64,000 bases of DNA from Desulfovibrio sp. X2 (GCF_000422205.1 NZ_ATHV01000028.1:1-64000); one strand, 5' to 3'; shown: positions 44,875 through 54,082, counted from the stretch's first letter. The notes: generated by a model not told the origin, from the letters alone. Program-made: numbers and translations.

Positions 44875-46995
44875 ATGTCCGTCAACTCCCTGCTCGGCAT
44901 CGGCCAGTCCGGGATCTTCGCCTCTCAGTCGTCGATCCAGACGGTCGGCAACAACATCGCCAACGTCGATACGCCGGGCTACCACCGCCGCACGGTGGAG
45001 CTCGACGAGGCCATGTCGATCAACGGCAATCCCGGCCAGATCGGCACGGGCGTGCTGGCCACGCAGGTGGTGCGCAGCTTCGACCAGTTCGTCGAGAACA
45101 CGTACAACACCAAGGCCTCCGACCGCGACCGCTGGAACTCCCTGAACACCGAGCTGAAGGGCCTCGACTCCCTGTTCAACGAGTCCAACCAGGACGGGCT
45201 GAACGCGGCCCTGTCCGGATATTTCTCCGCCTGGAACGACCTGGCCGCCGCGCCGGACAGCTATCCCGCGCGCGAGGCCCTGCTCTCCAAGACCCAGGTC
45301 CTCACCGGGCTGCTGAACAGCGCGGATGCCCAGATGGCGTCCCTGCAGAAGCAGACCGACAGCTACATCAGCCAGGACGTCACCACGGTCAACGACCTGA
45401 CCACGTCCATCGCCGCGCTCAACAAGCAGATCAACGAGCAGGACATCCCGGGCGTCAACAACGTCAACGAGCTCTACGACAAGCGCGACTCCCTGGTGCG
45501 CCAGCTGGCCGAGAAGATCGACATCACCTACGTGGACAACGGCGGCGGCAACGTCACCATCCTCACGCGGGCGGGACAGCCCCTGGTGGACGGCGCGGAG
45601 CGCTACGAGATCAAGTTCGAGGGGCCGAAGAGCTTCAACGACCTGACGCCGGACTCCAACTTCGACGGCAAGATCAATTTCTCCGGCGACGACGACTACG
45701 AGTACACCTTCCAGGTGGTGCAGGGCGGCTCCGTGAACAGCGGCGCCTCCGCGGCCATGATGAAGGTCTCGCTGGACGGCGGCAAGACCTGGCTCAAGGA
45801 CGACGACGGCAACACGCTCCTCGTCCCGGCACGCCCCGACGACGGCAAGATCACCGTCCGCGGCCTCAAGATCTGGTTCGGCACCGCTGACAATTCCCAG
45901 GCCACCCCGAGCAACGACATGGAGGTGGGCGACACCTTCACCGTGGTGCCCAAGAAGGGGCTGTACTGGTACCAGAACACCTCGTCCTTCGTGAACATCA
46001 CGCCGCAGACGAGCTTCACCGGACAGGCGGACGACTCCCGCGTGACCGGCGGCAGCCTCGCGGGCTACTTCAATTTCCGCGACGACTACGTGGGCAACTA
46101 CCGCGACAAGCTCGACGCCTTCTCCAAGACCCTGGTCTGGGAGACCAACCGCATCCACAGCCAGGGCGCGGGCCTCGATCCCCAGAGCTCGCTCTCCGGC
46201 ACCTACGGCGTGGACAACGACGCCGTGGCGCTCGGCAGCGGGGCCTCGGGCCTGGCCTTCGCCGACAAGCTCTCCTCGGGCACGTCCATGGTCTACCTCT
46301 ACGACGCGCAGAGCGGCGCGCTGGTCTCGAGCGCGGCGCTGGACTTCGACCCGTCCACGCCCGGGCAGCAGAACTTCGATCCCGACACGAACACCCTGCA
46401 AGACGTCTGCACCGCCCTCAACAACGCCTTCCCCGGCAAGCTCTCGGCGCAGATCGTGAACCACAGGCTGCAGATACACAGCGCCGACGGCTCGAAATTC
46501 GAGCTCGGCGAGGACACCACGGGGCTGTGGGCGGCGCTCGGCATCAACACCTTCCTCGACGGCTCGAACGCGGAGGACGTCTCCTTCAACACGAACGTCA
46601 CCCAGGACTTGGCCCACATCAACGCGGGCCACGTCAACGGCGCCGGCGAGGCCAACACGGGCGACAACACCACGGCCGCGTCCATCGTCGGGCTGGAGAC
46701 CAAGAACGTCGACATTCTCACGCTGCAGGCGGGCAAGCTCAACGAGACCATGTCGAGCTTCTACAACTCCCTGGTGGCCGAAGTGGGCAGCGACACGGAG
46801 CAGGCCAACTTCAACTTCACCTACCAGAAGGCCCTGGCCGACGACCTCGACCGCCGCCAGCAGGAAGCCTCGGGCGTCAACCTGGACCAGGAGCTGAGCG
46901 ACCTGATCAAGTTCCAGCACTCCTACACGGCCGCGGCCAAGCTGATCACCACCGCGGACCAGATGATCCAGACCCTGCTTGCGATCAAGCAGTAG
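44875..46995 (+). CDS. flgK: flagellar hook-associated protein 1 FlgK
   Basis: A 706-residue axial protein joining hook and filament. It has the N-terminal LLGIGQSGIFASQSSIQTVGNNIANVDTPGYHRR-type signature (QTVGNNIANVDTPGYHRRTV), and the C-terminal GVNLDQELSDLIKFQHSYTAAAKLITTADQMIQTLL. It is considerably larger than enterobacterial FlgK (about 547) owing to central Gly/Asp/Ser-rich surface-domain sequence. It begins right after flgN and is followed 14 bp later by flgL. Confidence 0.95.
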   Translation: MSVNSLLGIGQSGIFASQSSIQTVGNNIANVDTPGYHRRTVELDEAMSINGNPGQIGTGVLATQVVRSFDQFVENTYNTKASDRDRWNSLNTELKGLDSLFNESNQDGLNAALSGYFSAWNDLAAAPDSYPAREALLSKTQVLTGLLNSADAQMASLQKQTDSYISQDVTTVNDLTTSIAALNKQINEQDIPGVNNVNELYDKRDSLVRQLAEKIDITYVDNGGGNVTILTRAGQPLVDGAERYEIKFEGPKSFNDLTPDSNFDGKINFSGDDDYEYTFQVVQGGSVNSGASAAMMKVSLDGGKTWLKDDDGNTLLVPARPDDGKITVRGLKIWFGTADNSQATPSNDMEVGDTFTVVPKKGLYWYQNTSSFVNITPQTSFTGQADDSRVTGGSLAGYFNFRDDYVGNYRDKLDAFSKTLVWETNRIHSQGAGLDPQSSLSGTYGVDNDAVALGSGASGLAFADKLSSGTSMVYLYDAQSGALVSSAALDFDPSTPGQQNFDPDTNTLQDVCTALNNAFPGKLSAQIVNHRLQIHSADGSKFELGEDTTGLWAALGINTFLDGSNAEDVSFNTNVTQDLAHINAGHVNGAGEANTGDNTTAASIVGLETKNVDILTLQAGKLNETMSSFYNSLVAEVGSDTEQANFNFTYQKALADDLDRRQQEASGVNLDQELSDLIKFQHSYTAAAKLITTADQMIQTLLAIKQ

Positions 46996-47009
46996 GGAGG
47001 GCAGACACC

Positions 47010-48569
47010 ATGCGCGTCACGCAGCAGATGATGTACGGCAACTTCCTGCTGTACATGAACAACAACCTCTCGGACCTGATGGAGTCCAACCTCCAGTCCT
47101 CGAGCCAGAAGCGCATCAACCGGCCCTCGGACGACCCCGTGGGCACGGCGCGCGTGCTGGACCTGCGCACCTCGCTGTCCGGCATCGCCACCTACCAGAA
47201 GAACATCGACACGGCCAAGGGCTGGCTGAACCTCGCGGACACCACGCTTCTGCAGGTTTCGGACGTCATCACCCAGGCCAAGGGCATCGCCGAGCAGGCG
47301 GCCACCGGCACCCTGAGCAAGGAGAACCGGGAGCAGATCTCGTATCAGGCGCGCCAGCTCTTCGAGCAGCTCGTCTCCCTGGCCAACACGTCCTACGACA
47401 ACAAGTCCATCTTCGCAGGCCACAAGGTCGACAAGGACGCCTTCGCGGAGCGGCTGTGGGCCACGGCCAGCGACAACTCGCTCGACAACGGAGGCTGGAC
47501 CATCGAGGGTTCCGCCGACAAGACCGTGCTCGTGCAGTTCACGGACACGGCCGCGGCCAGCGGCGGCAGCGTGAGCAACATCGGCAGCGCCACCCTGGGC
47601 TATCGCTACAGCACGGACGGCGGCCAGACCTTCACCTCCGTGAACGGCCCCATCCCGGTCTCGGGCGGCAAGGCGCTCCTGAACCTGGGCGGGGTCAAGA
47701 TGACGCTCGACGCGGGCACCCAGGTCACGACCACCTCCATCTCCAATCCCAACGACGACCGGGGCACCTGGTTCTGGGTGCGCCCCACGGCCCAGTACAT
47801 GGGCGACGACAAGGACTCGGCCTCGGTGGACGAGTACGGCACGCAGACCATCGCCGGGCAGGCCACGGGCTCGTTCCCGGGCAACGTCACCGTGCGCATC
47901 GATTCGGGCGGCGGCTCGCTGCTCGGCCCGATCCTCTATTCGTACAGCATGGACAACGGCAACACCTGGACCACGGGCAACATCATGGCCTCGGGCGTCT
48001 CGTCCAACGCGGCCACGCTCGTGGTGCCGGGAGGCATCCTGACGCTCTCCTCCAACGGCGGCAACACGCTGTTCGCGGGCGACCAGTTCGTCATCCACCC
48101 GCGCATGGCGGACATCAAGCTGCGCATCGCGGTGAGCGAGGAGATCAGCATCAACAACGTCGGCAAGGACATCTTCGGCGGCGTGTACCAGGACCCGAAC
48201 GCCTCGAACGCCTCGCTGGTCTTCGGCAACGATGCGGCCAAGAACCTCTTCGACGTCATGGGGCGGCTGGTCGGCTATCTGGAGACGAACAACCAGACCG
48301 GCATCCAGGGCGTGCTCGAGGACCTGGACAAGGCCCACAGCCAGGTGCTGAACCAGGCCGCCAACGTGGCGGGGCGCGAGAACCGGCTGACCGTGGCGGG
48401 CAACGTGCTCTCGAGCCTCAAGTTGAACGACAACGAGCGCCTGGGATCGGTCGAGGACATCGACCTGGGCGAGCTTCTGACCAAGATGGCCCAGCAGCAG
48501 CTGGCCTACGAGACCGTGCTCAAGAGTTCGAGCATGATCATGAAGATGACGCTCACGAACTATCTCTAG
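47010..48569 (+). CDS. flgL: flagellar hook-associated protein 3 FlgL
   Basis: A 519-residue hook-filament junction protein. The N-terminus is RVTQQMMYGNFLLYMNNNL, with INRPSDDPVGTARVLDLRTSL. The C-terminus is ENRLTVAGNVLSSLKLNDNERL with VEDIDLGELLTKMAQQQLAYET. Enterobacterial FlgL has about 317 residues; the extra ~200 here form a beta-rich, surface-type insertion in the middle with two related halves (YRYSTDGGQTF and YSYSMDNGNTW). GGAGG precedes the ATG at 47010. The stop codon coincides with the start of repeat A2. Confidence 0.93.
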   Translation: MRVTQQMMYGNFLLYMNNNLSDLMESNLQSSSQKRINRPSDDPVGTARVLDLRTSLSGIATYQKNIDTAKGWLNLADTTLLQVSDVITQAKGIAEQAATGTLSKENREQISYQARQLFEQLVSLANTSYDNKSIFAGHKVDKDAFAERLWATASDNSLDNGGWTIEGSADKTVLVQFTDTAAASGGSVSNIGSATLGYRYSTDGGQTFTSVNGPIPVSGGKALLNLGGVKMTLDAGTQVTTTSISNPNDDRGTWFWVRPTAQYMGDDKDSASVDEYGTQTIAGQATGSFPGNVTVRIDSGGGSLLGPILYSYSMDNGNTWTTGNIMASGVSSNAATLVVPGGILTLSSNGGNTLFAGDQFVIHPRMADIKLRIAVSEEISINNVGKDIFGGVYQDPNASNASLVFGNDAAKNLFDVMGRLVGYLETNNQTGIQGVLEDLDKAHSQVLNQAANVAGRENRLTVAGNVLSSLKLNDNERLGSVEDIDLGELLTKMAQQQLAYETVLKSSSMIMKMTLTNYL

Positions 48570-48737
48570 CGTCGCGTTCATGGAAAAAGTCGATATGCCG
48601 TACAGGAGCCGTCCGCGACACGTGAACCGGGCGAATGCGCGGTTCCGCCGCCGGCGGCACGGGCAAGCCGAAAACCGCGTTTTCGGCGCGGCGGTCTTCC
48701 GCGGAATACGGCTTTGCGTATTCTGCGGACGTCACAC
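48569..48737 (+). repeat. structured repeat family A, copy A2 (169 bp)
   Basis: Runs from GCGTCGCGTTC at the flgL stop codon to GGACGTCACAC. It holds the same five hairpins as A3: GAACCG/CGGTTC, GCCGCC/GGCGGC, GCCGAAAAC/GTTTTCGGC and CCGCGGAATACG/CGTATTCTGCGG. The last keeps pairing through a G-U. It fills half of the 317-bp gap between flgL and csrA. The rest of that gap (48738-48886) shows no gene and must hold any csrA-specific leader. Confidence 0.8.
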
Positions 48738-48886
48738 GAGGAGCGTTTGCGAGAAGGGCGTTTGGGGCCCCGCGCGCGTCCGCCGGGCATGCCGGGACGA
48801 TTGCGCTTGACGATCAGGAGGCGCGCGGACAGAATGCGCCTCTGCCGTGCGGGAGTCCGCGCGGGGACGACAACCGGGACCGCGAA

Positions 48887-49120
48887 ATGCTGATATTGAC
48901 CCGTCGCCCAGGAGAATCCATCCACGTGGGCGACACCATGAAGATTACTGTCCTGTCCGTGAAGGGCAAGCAGATAAAGATCGGGCTGGAAGTCCCGGAC
49001 GACGTGCCCGTGTACCGCGAGGAGCTTTACGTGAAGGTCAGGGAGCAGAACCGGCTTGCCCTGGAAGCCCTTGAGAACGACCTGATGGCGGCGGCGGAAT
49101 TATGGCCCGGAAAGAAGTAA
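48887..49120 (+). CDS. csrA: carbon storage regulator CsrA
   Basis: A 77-residue RNA-binding translational regulator. The N-terminus [20 protein letters not shown] and the [23 protein letters not shown] segment carry the conserved RNA-contact residues. CsrA represses flagellin and other mRNAs. The RBS is poor, as is often the case for self-regulated csrA. It overlaps fliW by 19 bp, fitting antagonist control by FliW protein. Confidence 0.96.
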   Translation: MLILTRRPGESIHVGDTMKITVLSVKGKQIKIGLEVPDDVPVYREELYVKVREQNRLALEALENDLMAAAELWPGKK

Positions 49121-49602
49121 CCATCCAGACTCGCCTGGGCGAGCGCACGGTGGACCAGTCCCGGATCATCACCTTCCCCAAGGGGCTGATCGGCTTCGAG
49201 AACCGGCACGAGTTCGCGCTCCTGCAGATCCGCGACGACTCGCCGTTCATGCTCCTGCAGTGCCTGAAGGACTCCAAGCTCGGGCTCGTGGTCACGGATC
49301 CCTTCGCCTTCCTGGAGGACTACGAGATCCAGATCGGCGACGCGGAGCAGAAGATCCTGCGCATCGAGAACATCCGGCAGCTGGCCATACTGGTCACGGT
49401 GACCATCCCGCAGGGCAGGCCCGACGCCGCCGCCCTGAACCTCACCGGCCCCATCTGCGTCAACTCCAAGTCGCACATCGGCCTGCAGGTGCCGCAGACC
49501 GACCCGCGCTTTCCCACCCACTATTCCCTGTCCCTGAAGCAGGCCGAAGGCCAGAGCGGGGAAAAGACCGGGACGAAGGCCGAAGAGAAGGCCGGGGAGT
49601 AG
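49102..49602 (+). CDS. fliW: flagellar assembly factor FliW
   Basis: A 166-residue CsrA antagonist that couples flagellin levels to translation. Motifs: [41 protein letters not shown] and [21 protein letters not shown]. It begins inside csrA and ends with a Lys/Glu-rich tail of about 20 residues not usual for the family. A strong terminator follows. Confidence 0.95.
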   Translation: MARKEVTIQTRLGERTVDQSRIITFPKGLIGFENRHEFALLQIRDDSPFMLLQCLKDSKLGLVVTDPFAFLEDYEIQIGDAEQKILRIENIRQLAILVTVTIPQGRPDAAALNLTGPICVNSKSHIGLQVPQTDPRFPTHYSLSLKQAEGQSGEKTGTKAEEKAGE

Positions 49603-49624
49603 GCCGCAGGCTTTTCGATCAGAC

Positions 49625-49654
49625 CGGCCCCGGTCCGCTTGCGGGCCGGGGCCG
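49625..49654. terminator. bidirectional terminator between fliW and WD40 gene
   Basis: CGGCCCCGG pairs with CCGGGGCCG, and CCGC with GCGG inside it, giving a nearly continuous 13-bp stem followed by TTTCTGTTT. It separates the end of the flagellar operon from the convergent gene. Confidence 0.85.
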
Positions 49655-49668
49655 TTTCTGTTTCGGGC

Positions 49669-50763
49669 CTAGGAAGAGGCCAGCCGCACGAGGTCGAGCA
49701 GGAAGAGCGCGCCCTCGTCGTTGCCCCCGCACAGATAGCGTCCGTCCGGCGACCAGGCGAGGCAGGAGATGCGCTCGCCGCCCAGGCTGAAGAGCGGCTT
49801 GGCCGAGCGGCGCACCGAATCGCCCAGGAAGACCGCTCCGGTGTCGTAGCCCGCGGCCAGCAGCGGCAGGGCCGGGTGCGGCGCCACGATGCGCACGTAG
49901 CCGTGCTCGAAGGCGCCGAAGACGATCGGCTCGCCGCGCTTCTCGGGTGGCGCGCCCAGGTCCCACATGACCACGGCCTGCTCGCCGCTGGTCATCAGGA
50001 AGCGGCTCTCGCCGTCGAAGGCCAGACTCTCCACCTTGATCGGGTAGCCCTCGAGCACGAAGCCCTCGCTCTCCTGCAGGTCGAGGATGCGCACGGCCTT
50101 GTCCGGCGTGGCGGTGGCCGCGAAGCGGCCGTCCGGGGAGACGGTCAGGGCCAGGTGCGCGCCCTCGCCCTCCACCGGCCGTCCGGCAGGGGAGGAGGGC
50201 GGGATGTCCCACATGGTCAGCCCGCCGTTGTGCGAGGCGTAGAGGATGCGGCCGCGCGCGCCCGAGGCCAGCCCTGCGGCGTTGGCCGGAAGCGGCCCGA
50301 GGACCGTGGGCCCGGCGAAGGGGCACTCGTCGTCCTCCTCATCGGGCTCGAAGAGCAGCACCTCGCGGCCAAGGGTGGCCGCGAAGCGGCCGTTGGCGCA
50401 GACGGCCAGATGCTCGATCCATTTGCCCTTGCGCGCGTAGATGTCGCAGCCCTCGCCCGCGCCCTCTCCCGCGGTCCGGGTCAGGACCACGCGGCCGTCG
50501 TCGCCGCCGCTCAGGAATCCGGCCTCCATGGTGGCCAGGCTCAGGATCGCGCCCTCGTGGGGCTTGGTGGTCATGGCCGCGCGCGCCTCGCAGTCGAGGA
50601 GCAGCAGGCGGCCGTCACCCGTGGAGAAGGCGGCGTGCGTCCGGCCGGATTCGCCGTCGGCCGCGAAGGCGCAGGCCGTGACGTAGGCGTCGGTCTGGGC
50701 CAGGGAGAGGCCGGGGACGTTCTCGTCGGCCATCCATTCCATGCTGTCCATGTTCGGGGTCAT
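49669..50763 (-). CDS. WD40-like beta-propeller protein
   Basis: A 364-residue protein built of short repeats such as FSTGDGRLLLLDCE, FLSGGDDGRVVLTRT, ASHNGGLTMWDI, SPDGRFAATATPDKAVRILDL and SPDGRYLCGGNDEGALFLLDL, the GH-WD pattern of a beta-propeller with about seven blades. It has no signal peptide, so it should be cytosolic and act as a protein-interaction scaffold. The start at 50763 has AAGGAG 8 nt upstream; an ATG six bases earlier is too close to that site. The partner is unknown. Repeat A3 lies upstream, between it and the COG0523 gene. Confidence 0.85.
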   Translation of the reverse strand: MTPNMDSMEWMADENVPGLSLAQTDAYVTACAFAADGESGRTHAAFSTGDGRLLLLDCEARAAMTTKPHEGAILSLATMEAGFLSGGDDGRVVLTRTAGEGAGEGCDIYARKGKWIEHLAVCANGRFAATLGREVLLFEPDEEDDECPFAGPTVLGPLPANAAGLASGARGRILYASHNGGLTMWDIPPSSPAGRPVEGEGAHLALTVSPDGRFAATATPDKAVRILDLQESEGFVLEGYPIKVESLAFDGESRFLMTSGEQAVVMWDLGAPPEKRGEPIVFGAFEHGYVRIVAPHPALPLLAAGYDTGAVFLGDSVRRSAKPLFSLGGERISCLAWSPDGRYLCGGNDEGALFLLDLVRLASS

Positions 50764-50818
50764 CCTCATTCTCCTTGGGGAGTCGGGGCGTTCTCTGGAA
50801 TCGGTCGGAGCGGCCCTG

Positions 50819-50990
50819 GTGTCGCGTCCATGAAAAAAGTCGATACGCTGCGCAGTGGTCGTACGCGACACATGAACCGGGCGGATGCACGGTTCAGCCG
50901 CCCTTGGCGGCGTGAGCAAGCCGAAAACCACGTTTTCGGCGCGGCGATCTCCCGCAAAATACGGCTTTGCGTATTTTGCGGACATCACAC
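50819..50990 (+). repeat. structured repeat family A, copy A3 (172 bp)
   Basis: This is the clearest copy. H1 pairs 50819-50827 with 50863-50871 (GTGTCGCGT/ACGCGACAC). H2 pairs 50874-50879 with 50890-50895 (GAACCG/CGGTTC). H3 pairs 50897-50902 with 50906-50911 (GCCGCC/GGCGGC). H4 pairs 50920-50928 with 50932-50940 (GCCGAAAAC/GTTTTCGGC). H5 pairs 50952-50963 with 50970-50981 (CCGCAAAATACG/CGTATTTTGCGG). The ends GTGTCGCGTCC and GGACATCACAC are imperfect inverted repeats. The right end overlaps the stop codon of the minus-strand COG0523 gene. Confidence 0.85.
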
Positions 50991-51958
50991 TAGGCCCGGC
51001 AGGCCTCGAGCCCGGCGCGCAGGGCGGCCTCGTCGAGGCCGCGGCCGATGAACACGGCCCGGGAGATGCGCTCCTCGTCGTCCTTCCAGGGAGCGCCGAA
51101 GCCCACCTCGAGCAGCATGTGCACGCCCTGGAAGACCAGGCGCTGGGCGTTGCCCGCGGCGTGCATGATGCCCTTGCAGCGGTAGACGTCCTGTCCCTGC
51201 TCGGCCAGGAAGCTTCCCAGGTGCTCGCGCAGCTTCTCCACGTCCACCGGGCCGTCCAGGGTGATGGAGACGCTGGTCACGCCGGATTCGTGGGCGCCCT
51301 TGGCCGGGGCGTCGAGCATGGCGGGCGAGAGGAAGAGCAGGCGCGAGAGGTCGAAGGAGCGGCGGCCGAGGATCTCTTCGATGGGCGCGTCGCAGCGCGT
51401 GGTGCGCAGGATGCGGGCCTGGGGGTTGAGGGCCCGGATGCGGGCCTCCATGGCGGCGAGGCGGTCCTCGCCGACGAGGTCGGCCTTGTTCAGCAGCAGG
51501 AGATCGCCGTAGACGACCTGCTCGACGGCTTCCTTGGCCGCTTCCGTGGCCGAATCGCCGGAAAGGTCGAAGTGCACCGCGTCCACCACCGTGACCACGG
51601 AGTCGAGCAGCGTGCCCTGGCGCATGTCGTCGTCCATGAAGAAGGTCTGGATGATGGGCGAGGGATCGGCCAGCCCCGTGGTCTCGAGCAGGATGCCGTC
51701 GATGTCGCGCCGCTTGACGAGCGAGGAGAGCACCCGGATGAGGTCGCCGCGCACGGTGCAGCAGACGCATCCGTTGTTCATGTTGTAGATCTCTTCGTCG
51801 CTGTCCACGACGAGGTCGCCGTCGATGCCGATCTCGCCGAACTCGTTGACGATCACGGCGAAGCGAAGTCCGTGCTCCTCGGACAGGATGCGGTTCAGCA
51901 GGGTGGTCTTGCCCGCCCCGAGGTAGCCTGTCAGAACTGTGACGGGTATCTGTCGCAT
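50990..51958 (-). CDS. COG0523 (CobW/G3E family) metal-chaperone GTPase
   Basis: A 322-residue P-loop GTPase. Walker A is [16 protein letters not shown]. The metal-binding signature GCVCC is in [14 protein letters not shown], and [14 protein letters not shown] carries the NKxD guanine motif. The C-terminal CobW domain includes [19 protein letters not shown]. Such proteins deliver metals (Zn, Co, Ni, Fe) to target enzymes. The metal cannot be told from sequence. The start at 51958 has AAGGAG upstream. Confidence 0.9.
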   Translation of the reverse strand: MRQIPVTVLTGYLGAGKTTLLNRILSEEHGLRFAVIVNEFGEIGIDGDLVVDSDEEIYNMNNGCVCCTVRGDLIRVLSSLVKRRDIDGILLETTGLADPSPIIQTFFMDDDMRQGTLLDSVVTVVDAVHFDLSGDSATEAAKEAVEQVVYGDLLLLNKADLVGEDRLAAMEARIRALNPQARILRTTRCDAPIEEILGRRSFDLSRLLFLSPAMLDAPAKGAHESGVTSVSITLDGPVDVEKLREHLGSFLAEQGQDVYRCKGIMHAAGNAQRLVFQGVHMLLEVGFGAPWKDDEERISRAVFIGRGLDEAALRAGLEACRA

Positions 51959-52117
51959 GAAAGACTCCTTGGCTTCGCGCCGGTTTTGCGGCGCGGAACT
52001 GGCCGTGTAGACCAATCGGCCCCGGAAGTGAAGGGACCGGATCGAAGGCCCGGGGAGCGGGCGGATGGAGCAGGGCCGCAGGAGGGAGCAGGGCGCCCCG
52101 CCGCCCTGTCCGCGCGC

Positions 52118-52155
52118 AAAAAAAAGCGGCGGGCGGGAAGTTTCCCCCCCGCCCG
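52118..52155 (-). terminator. terminator of flgM
   Basis: On the minus strand CGGGCGGG pairs with CCCGCCCG (52130-52137 with 52148-52155), followed by eight T residues (the A-run 52118-52125 on the plus strand). It separates flgM from the downstream COG0523 gene. Confidence 0.85.
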
Positions 52156-52244
52156 TCTTGCGCCGTCCGGCGTGCCGCTTGGCGATTCGTCCCGCCGTCC
52201 GGGCGCCTCTTGCGTCCGGCCTGCGCGAATCCTGAAAGGTCAGG

Positions 52245-52547
52245 CTAGGCGATAAGGCTCAGGTCCTCGCGGACGATGCCTTCCGCGATCTTCTTGTTGT
52301 CGGGCTGGTACGTGCCGTCCTTGATGCGGGCCTTGAGGTCCGCGATCTTCTCGGCGCGCACGTCCGGATCGGTGCCCGCGCTGCGCACGGCAAGGCTGCG
52401 CAGGGTGCCCTCGCTGGACAGGGAGACCTTGTCCCCGGTCGCAGAGTCGGACTTCTGGCCCTTGTCCGCAGCGTCGTTGCGCTCGGCCTTGTCGATCTTC
52501 TTGCTGTCGTACGGCGTTCCCGCGATCAGCAGATTCTTGATTTCCAT
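52245..52547 (-). CDS. flgM: anti-sigma-28 factor FlgM
   Basis: A 100-residue protein. The C-terminal half, [16 protein letters not shown] with [30 protein letters not shown], is the sigma-28-binding region of FlgM. The N-terminus is Lys/Asp-rich and likely unstructured. It holds sigma-28 inactive until exported through the finished hook. Its own sigma-28-like promoter (52611-52638) suggests feedback. A strong terminator follows. Confidence 0.93.
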   Translation of the reverse strand: MEIKNLLIAGTPYDSKKIDKAERNDAADKGQKSDSATGDKVSLSSEGTLRSLAVRSAGTDPDVRAEKIADLKARIKDGTYQPDNKKIAEGIVREDLSLIA

Positions 52548-52610
52548 AATCGCCTACCTCAATGGAGGAGATACACCGCTCCTCCCCCGTGCACAAGTGT
52601 CCTGACCTAT

Positions 52611-52638
52611 TTATCGGTCCTGCATCGCCTTTTCTTTA
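52611..52638 (-). promoter_or_regulatory. sigma-28-type promoter of flgM
   Basis: On the minus strand TAAA - 16 nt - ACCGATAA, matching TAAA-N15/16-GCCGATAA in all but one -10 base. It lies about 64 bp before the flgM start, with a purine-rich RBS in between. Confidence 0.75.
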
Positions 52639-52665
52639 GGGCCCTCCAGGGGAGCGCCGCGGTTC

Positions 52666-53094
52666 TCAGAGCATCGTCTCGTCCACGGCCCGGGTGGTGA
52701 TCTCCCAGAGCGTGGCCAGGACCTCGTGCGTTTCCTCGGGCGAGAGCAGGACCGCTCCGTCTCCGTCGTTTTGCCGGAGAATTTGCAATTCCTGTTCCAT
52801 GAAGGGGTACTCGAAGAGCAGCCTGCCGCCGACCCGCTTCTCGAGCTCTTCCTTGATGTGCTCGACGAGGGGATTCTCCACCCCGGTGACCACGAGGTTG
52901 TCGATGATCTCCCGGGCGACCTTCTCCACCAGGGCCTGGCGTCTGAGGTCCCGTGTCGCCGCATTGTTCCCGTCCGCACCGTCCCCGTCCGCGCCGTGCA
53001 TCCGGCGCTGGAAGCGCGCCAGCCTGCGGGCGTTCACGAGCTGCTTGCCGTAGGTGCGCAGCATGGTGCGGATCTGGTACGGGTTGGTCAGCAT
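52666..53094 (-). CDS. DVU0524-type FlgM-associated protein
   Basis: A 142-residue cytosolic protein. It begins MLTNPYQIRTMLRTYGKQL, contains VEKVAREIIDNLVVTG and VEHIKEELEKRVGGRLLFEYPF, and ends TTRAVDETML. I recognise it from its position and sequence as the conserved gene next to flgM in Desulfovibrio (DVU0524 family). The function is unknown. It lies just upstream of flgM and has its own sigma-28-like promoter, so it belongs to the late flagellar regulon. Predicted helical. Confidence 0.75.
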   Translation of the reverse strand: MLTNPYQIRTMLRTYGKQLVNARRLARFQRRMHGADGDGADGNNAATRDLRRQALVEKVAREIIDNLVVTGVENPLVEHIKEELEKRVGGRLLFEYPFMEQELQILRQNDGDGAVLLSPEETHEVLATLWEITTRAVDETML

Positions 53095-53119
53095 TTAAAA
53101 TCATCCCCTTTCGCCGTTC

Positions 53120-53147
53120 TTTTCGGTACCGGGAGTCGGAAACTTTA
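53120..53147 (-). promoter_or_regulatory. sigma-28-type promoter of DVU0524-type gene
   Basis: On the minus strand TAAA - 16 nt - ACCGAAAA, the same spacing and ACCGA core as the flgM promoter. It lies about 26 bp before the start codon. The divergent nadK promoter must be in the remaining ~80 bp. Confidence 0.65.
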
Positions 53148-53227
53148 GATGGAAAGCTGACTTTTTTCGTGTCCCTCGGAAAAAAGCCGGGCTTGAATGA
53201 TTCGCGCCTTTCTACTACCTATCGCCC

Positions 53228-54082
53228 ATGTCGCCAGCCACGCGCCGCATCTGCCTGATCGTCCGAGACCGACCCGAAGCCCGCCGCCTCGCCGCCGAGA
53301 TCACCACTTGGTGCGGGGAGCGGAGCGTCGCCGTCCAGACCTTGCCCCACGTCAGCTCCGGCTTCCTCTTTCCGAGGGACAGCCTGGAGTCGTCCGAGTT
53401 CGTCCTCGTGCTCGGCGGGGACGGGACCTTCATCTCCGTGGCCCGTTCCGCCCTGGGCAGCGGCGTGCCCCTGCTCGGCCTGAACATGGGCCGCGTCGGC
53501 TTCCTGGCCGAGGCGGACATGGCCTCCTGGCCCACGGCGCTCGACCGGGCGCTCTCCGGGGACGTGCGGCTCGAGGAGCGCATGGCCTTCTCCTACCGCG
53601 TGCTGCGCGGCGAAGGCATGGTCGCCGAGGGCCGGGCCATCAACGACGTGGTCGTCAGCCGCGGCCGCCTGGCCCGCCTGGTGCGCCTCTCCCTGGCCTA
53701 CGGCGGCGAGCACGTGAGCCGGCTGCGCGCGGACGGGCTCATCATCTCCACGCCCACGGGCTCCACGGCCTATTCCGTGTCCGCGGGCGGTCCGCTCGTC
53801 CACCCCTCGGTGCAGAGCTTCTGCGTCACGCCCATCTGCCCCTTCCGCAACTATTTCCGCACCCTGGTCCTGCCCACGGAGCGCCCGCTGGTCGTGGAGA
53901 ACGACGACGGCGCCTGCGAGGTCTACCTGACCGTGGACGGCCAGGACTCGCTGCAGCTCCGCCCCGGCGACCGGCTCGAGGTCCGGCGGGCGGAGCAGGG
54001 CATGCTCCTGCTCAGGCTCGACCGCCACGGCTACTTCCAGTCGCTGCAGGACAAGGGCTTCCTTACGGAGCTGACCACGTGA
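53228..54082 (+). CDS. nadK: NAD kinase
   Basis: A 284-residue enzyme that makes NADP from NAD. The catalytic GGDGT motif is in FVLVLGGDGTFISVARSAL, then NMGRVGFLAE, and the C-terminal NAD-binding part RADGLIISTPTGSTAYSVSAGGPLVHP. It is of normal length. It overlaps the ARMT1-like gene by four bases (GTGA) and starts an operon with mltA and the DUF4254 gene. Confidence 0.96.
   Translation: MSPATRRICLIVRDRPEARRLAAEITTWCGERSVAVQTLPHVSSGFLFPRDSLESSEFVLVLGGDGTFISVARSALGSGVPLLGLNMGRVGFLAEADMASWPTALDRALSGDVRLEERMAFSYRVLRGEGMVAEGRAINDVVVSRGRLARLVRLSLAYGGEHVSRLRADGLIISTPTGSTAYSVSAGGPLVHPSVQSFCVTPICPFRNYFRTLVLPTERPLVVENDDGACEVYLTVDGQDSLQLRPGDRLEVRRAEQGMLLLRLDRHGYFQSLQDKGFLTELTT

Noticed and set aside
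48635-48886. Upstream in-frame extension of csrA through repeat A2
   Set aside because: CsrA proteins start at MLILTRR; the extension runs through a repeat also found at unrelated sites and is not coding.
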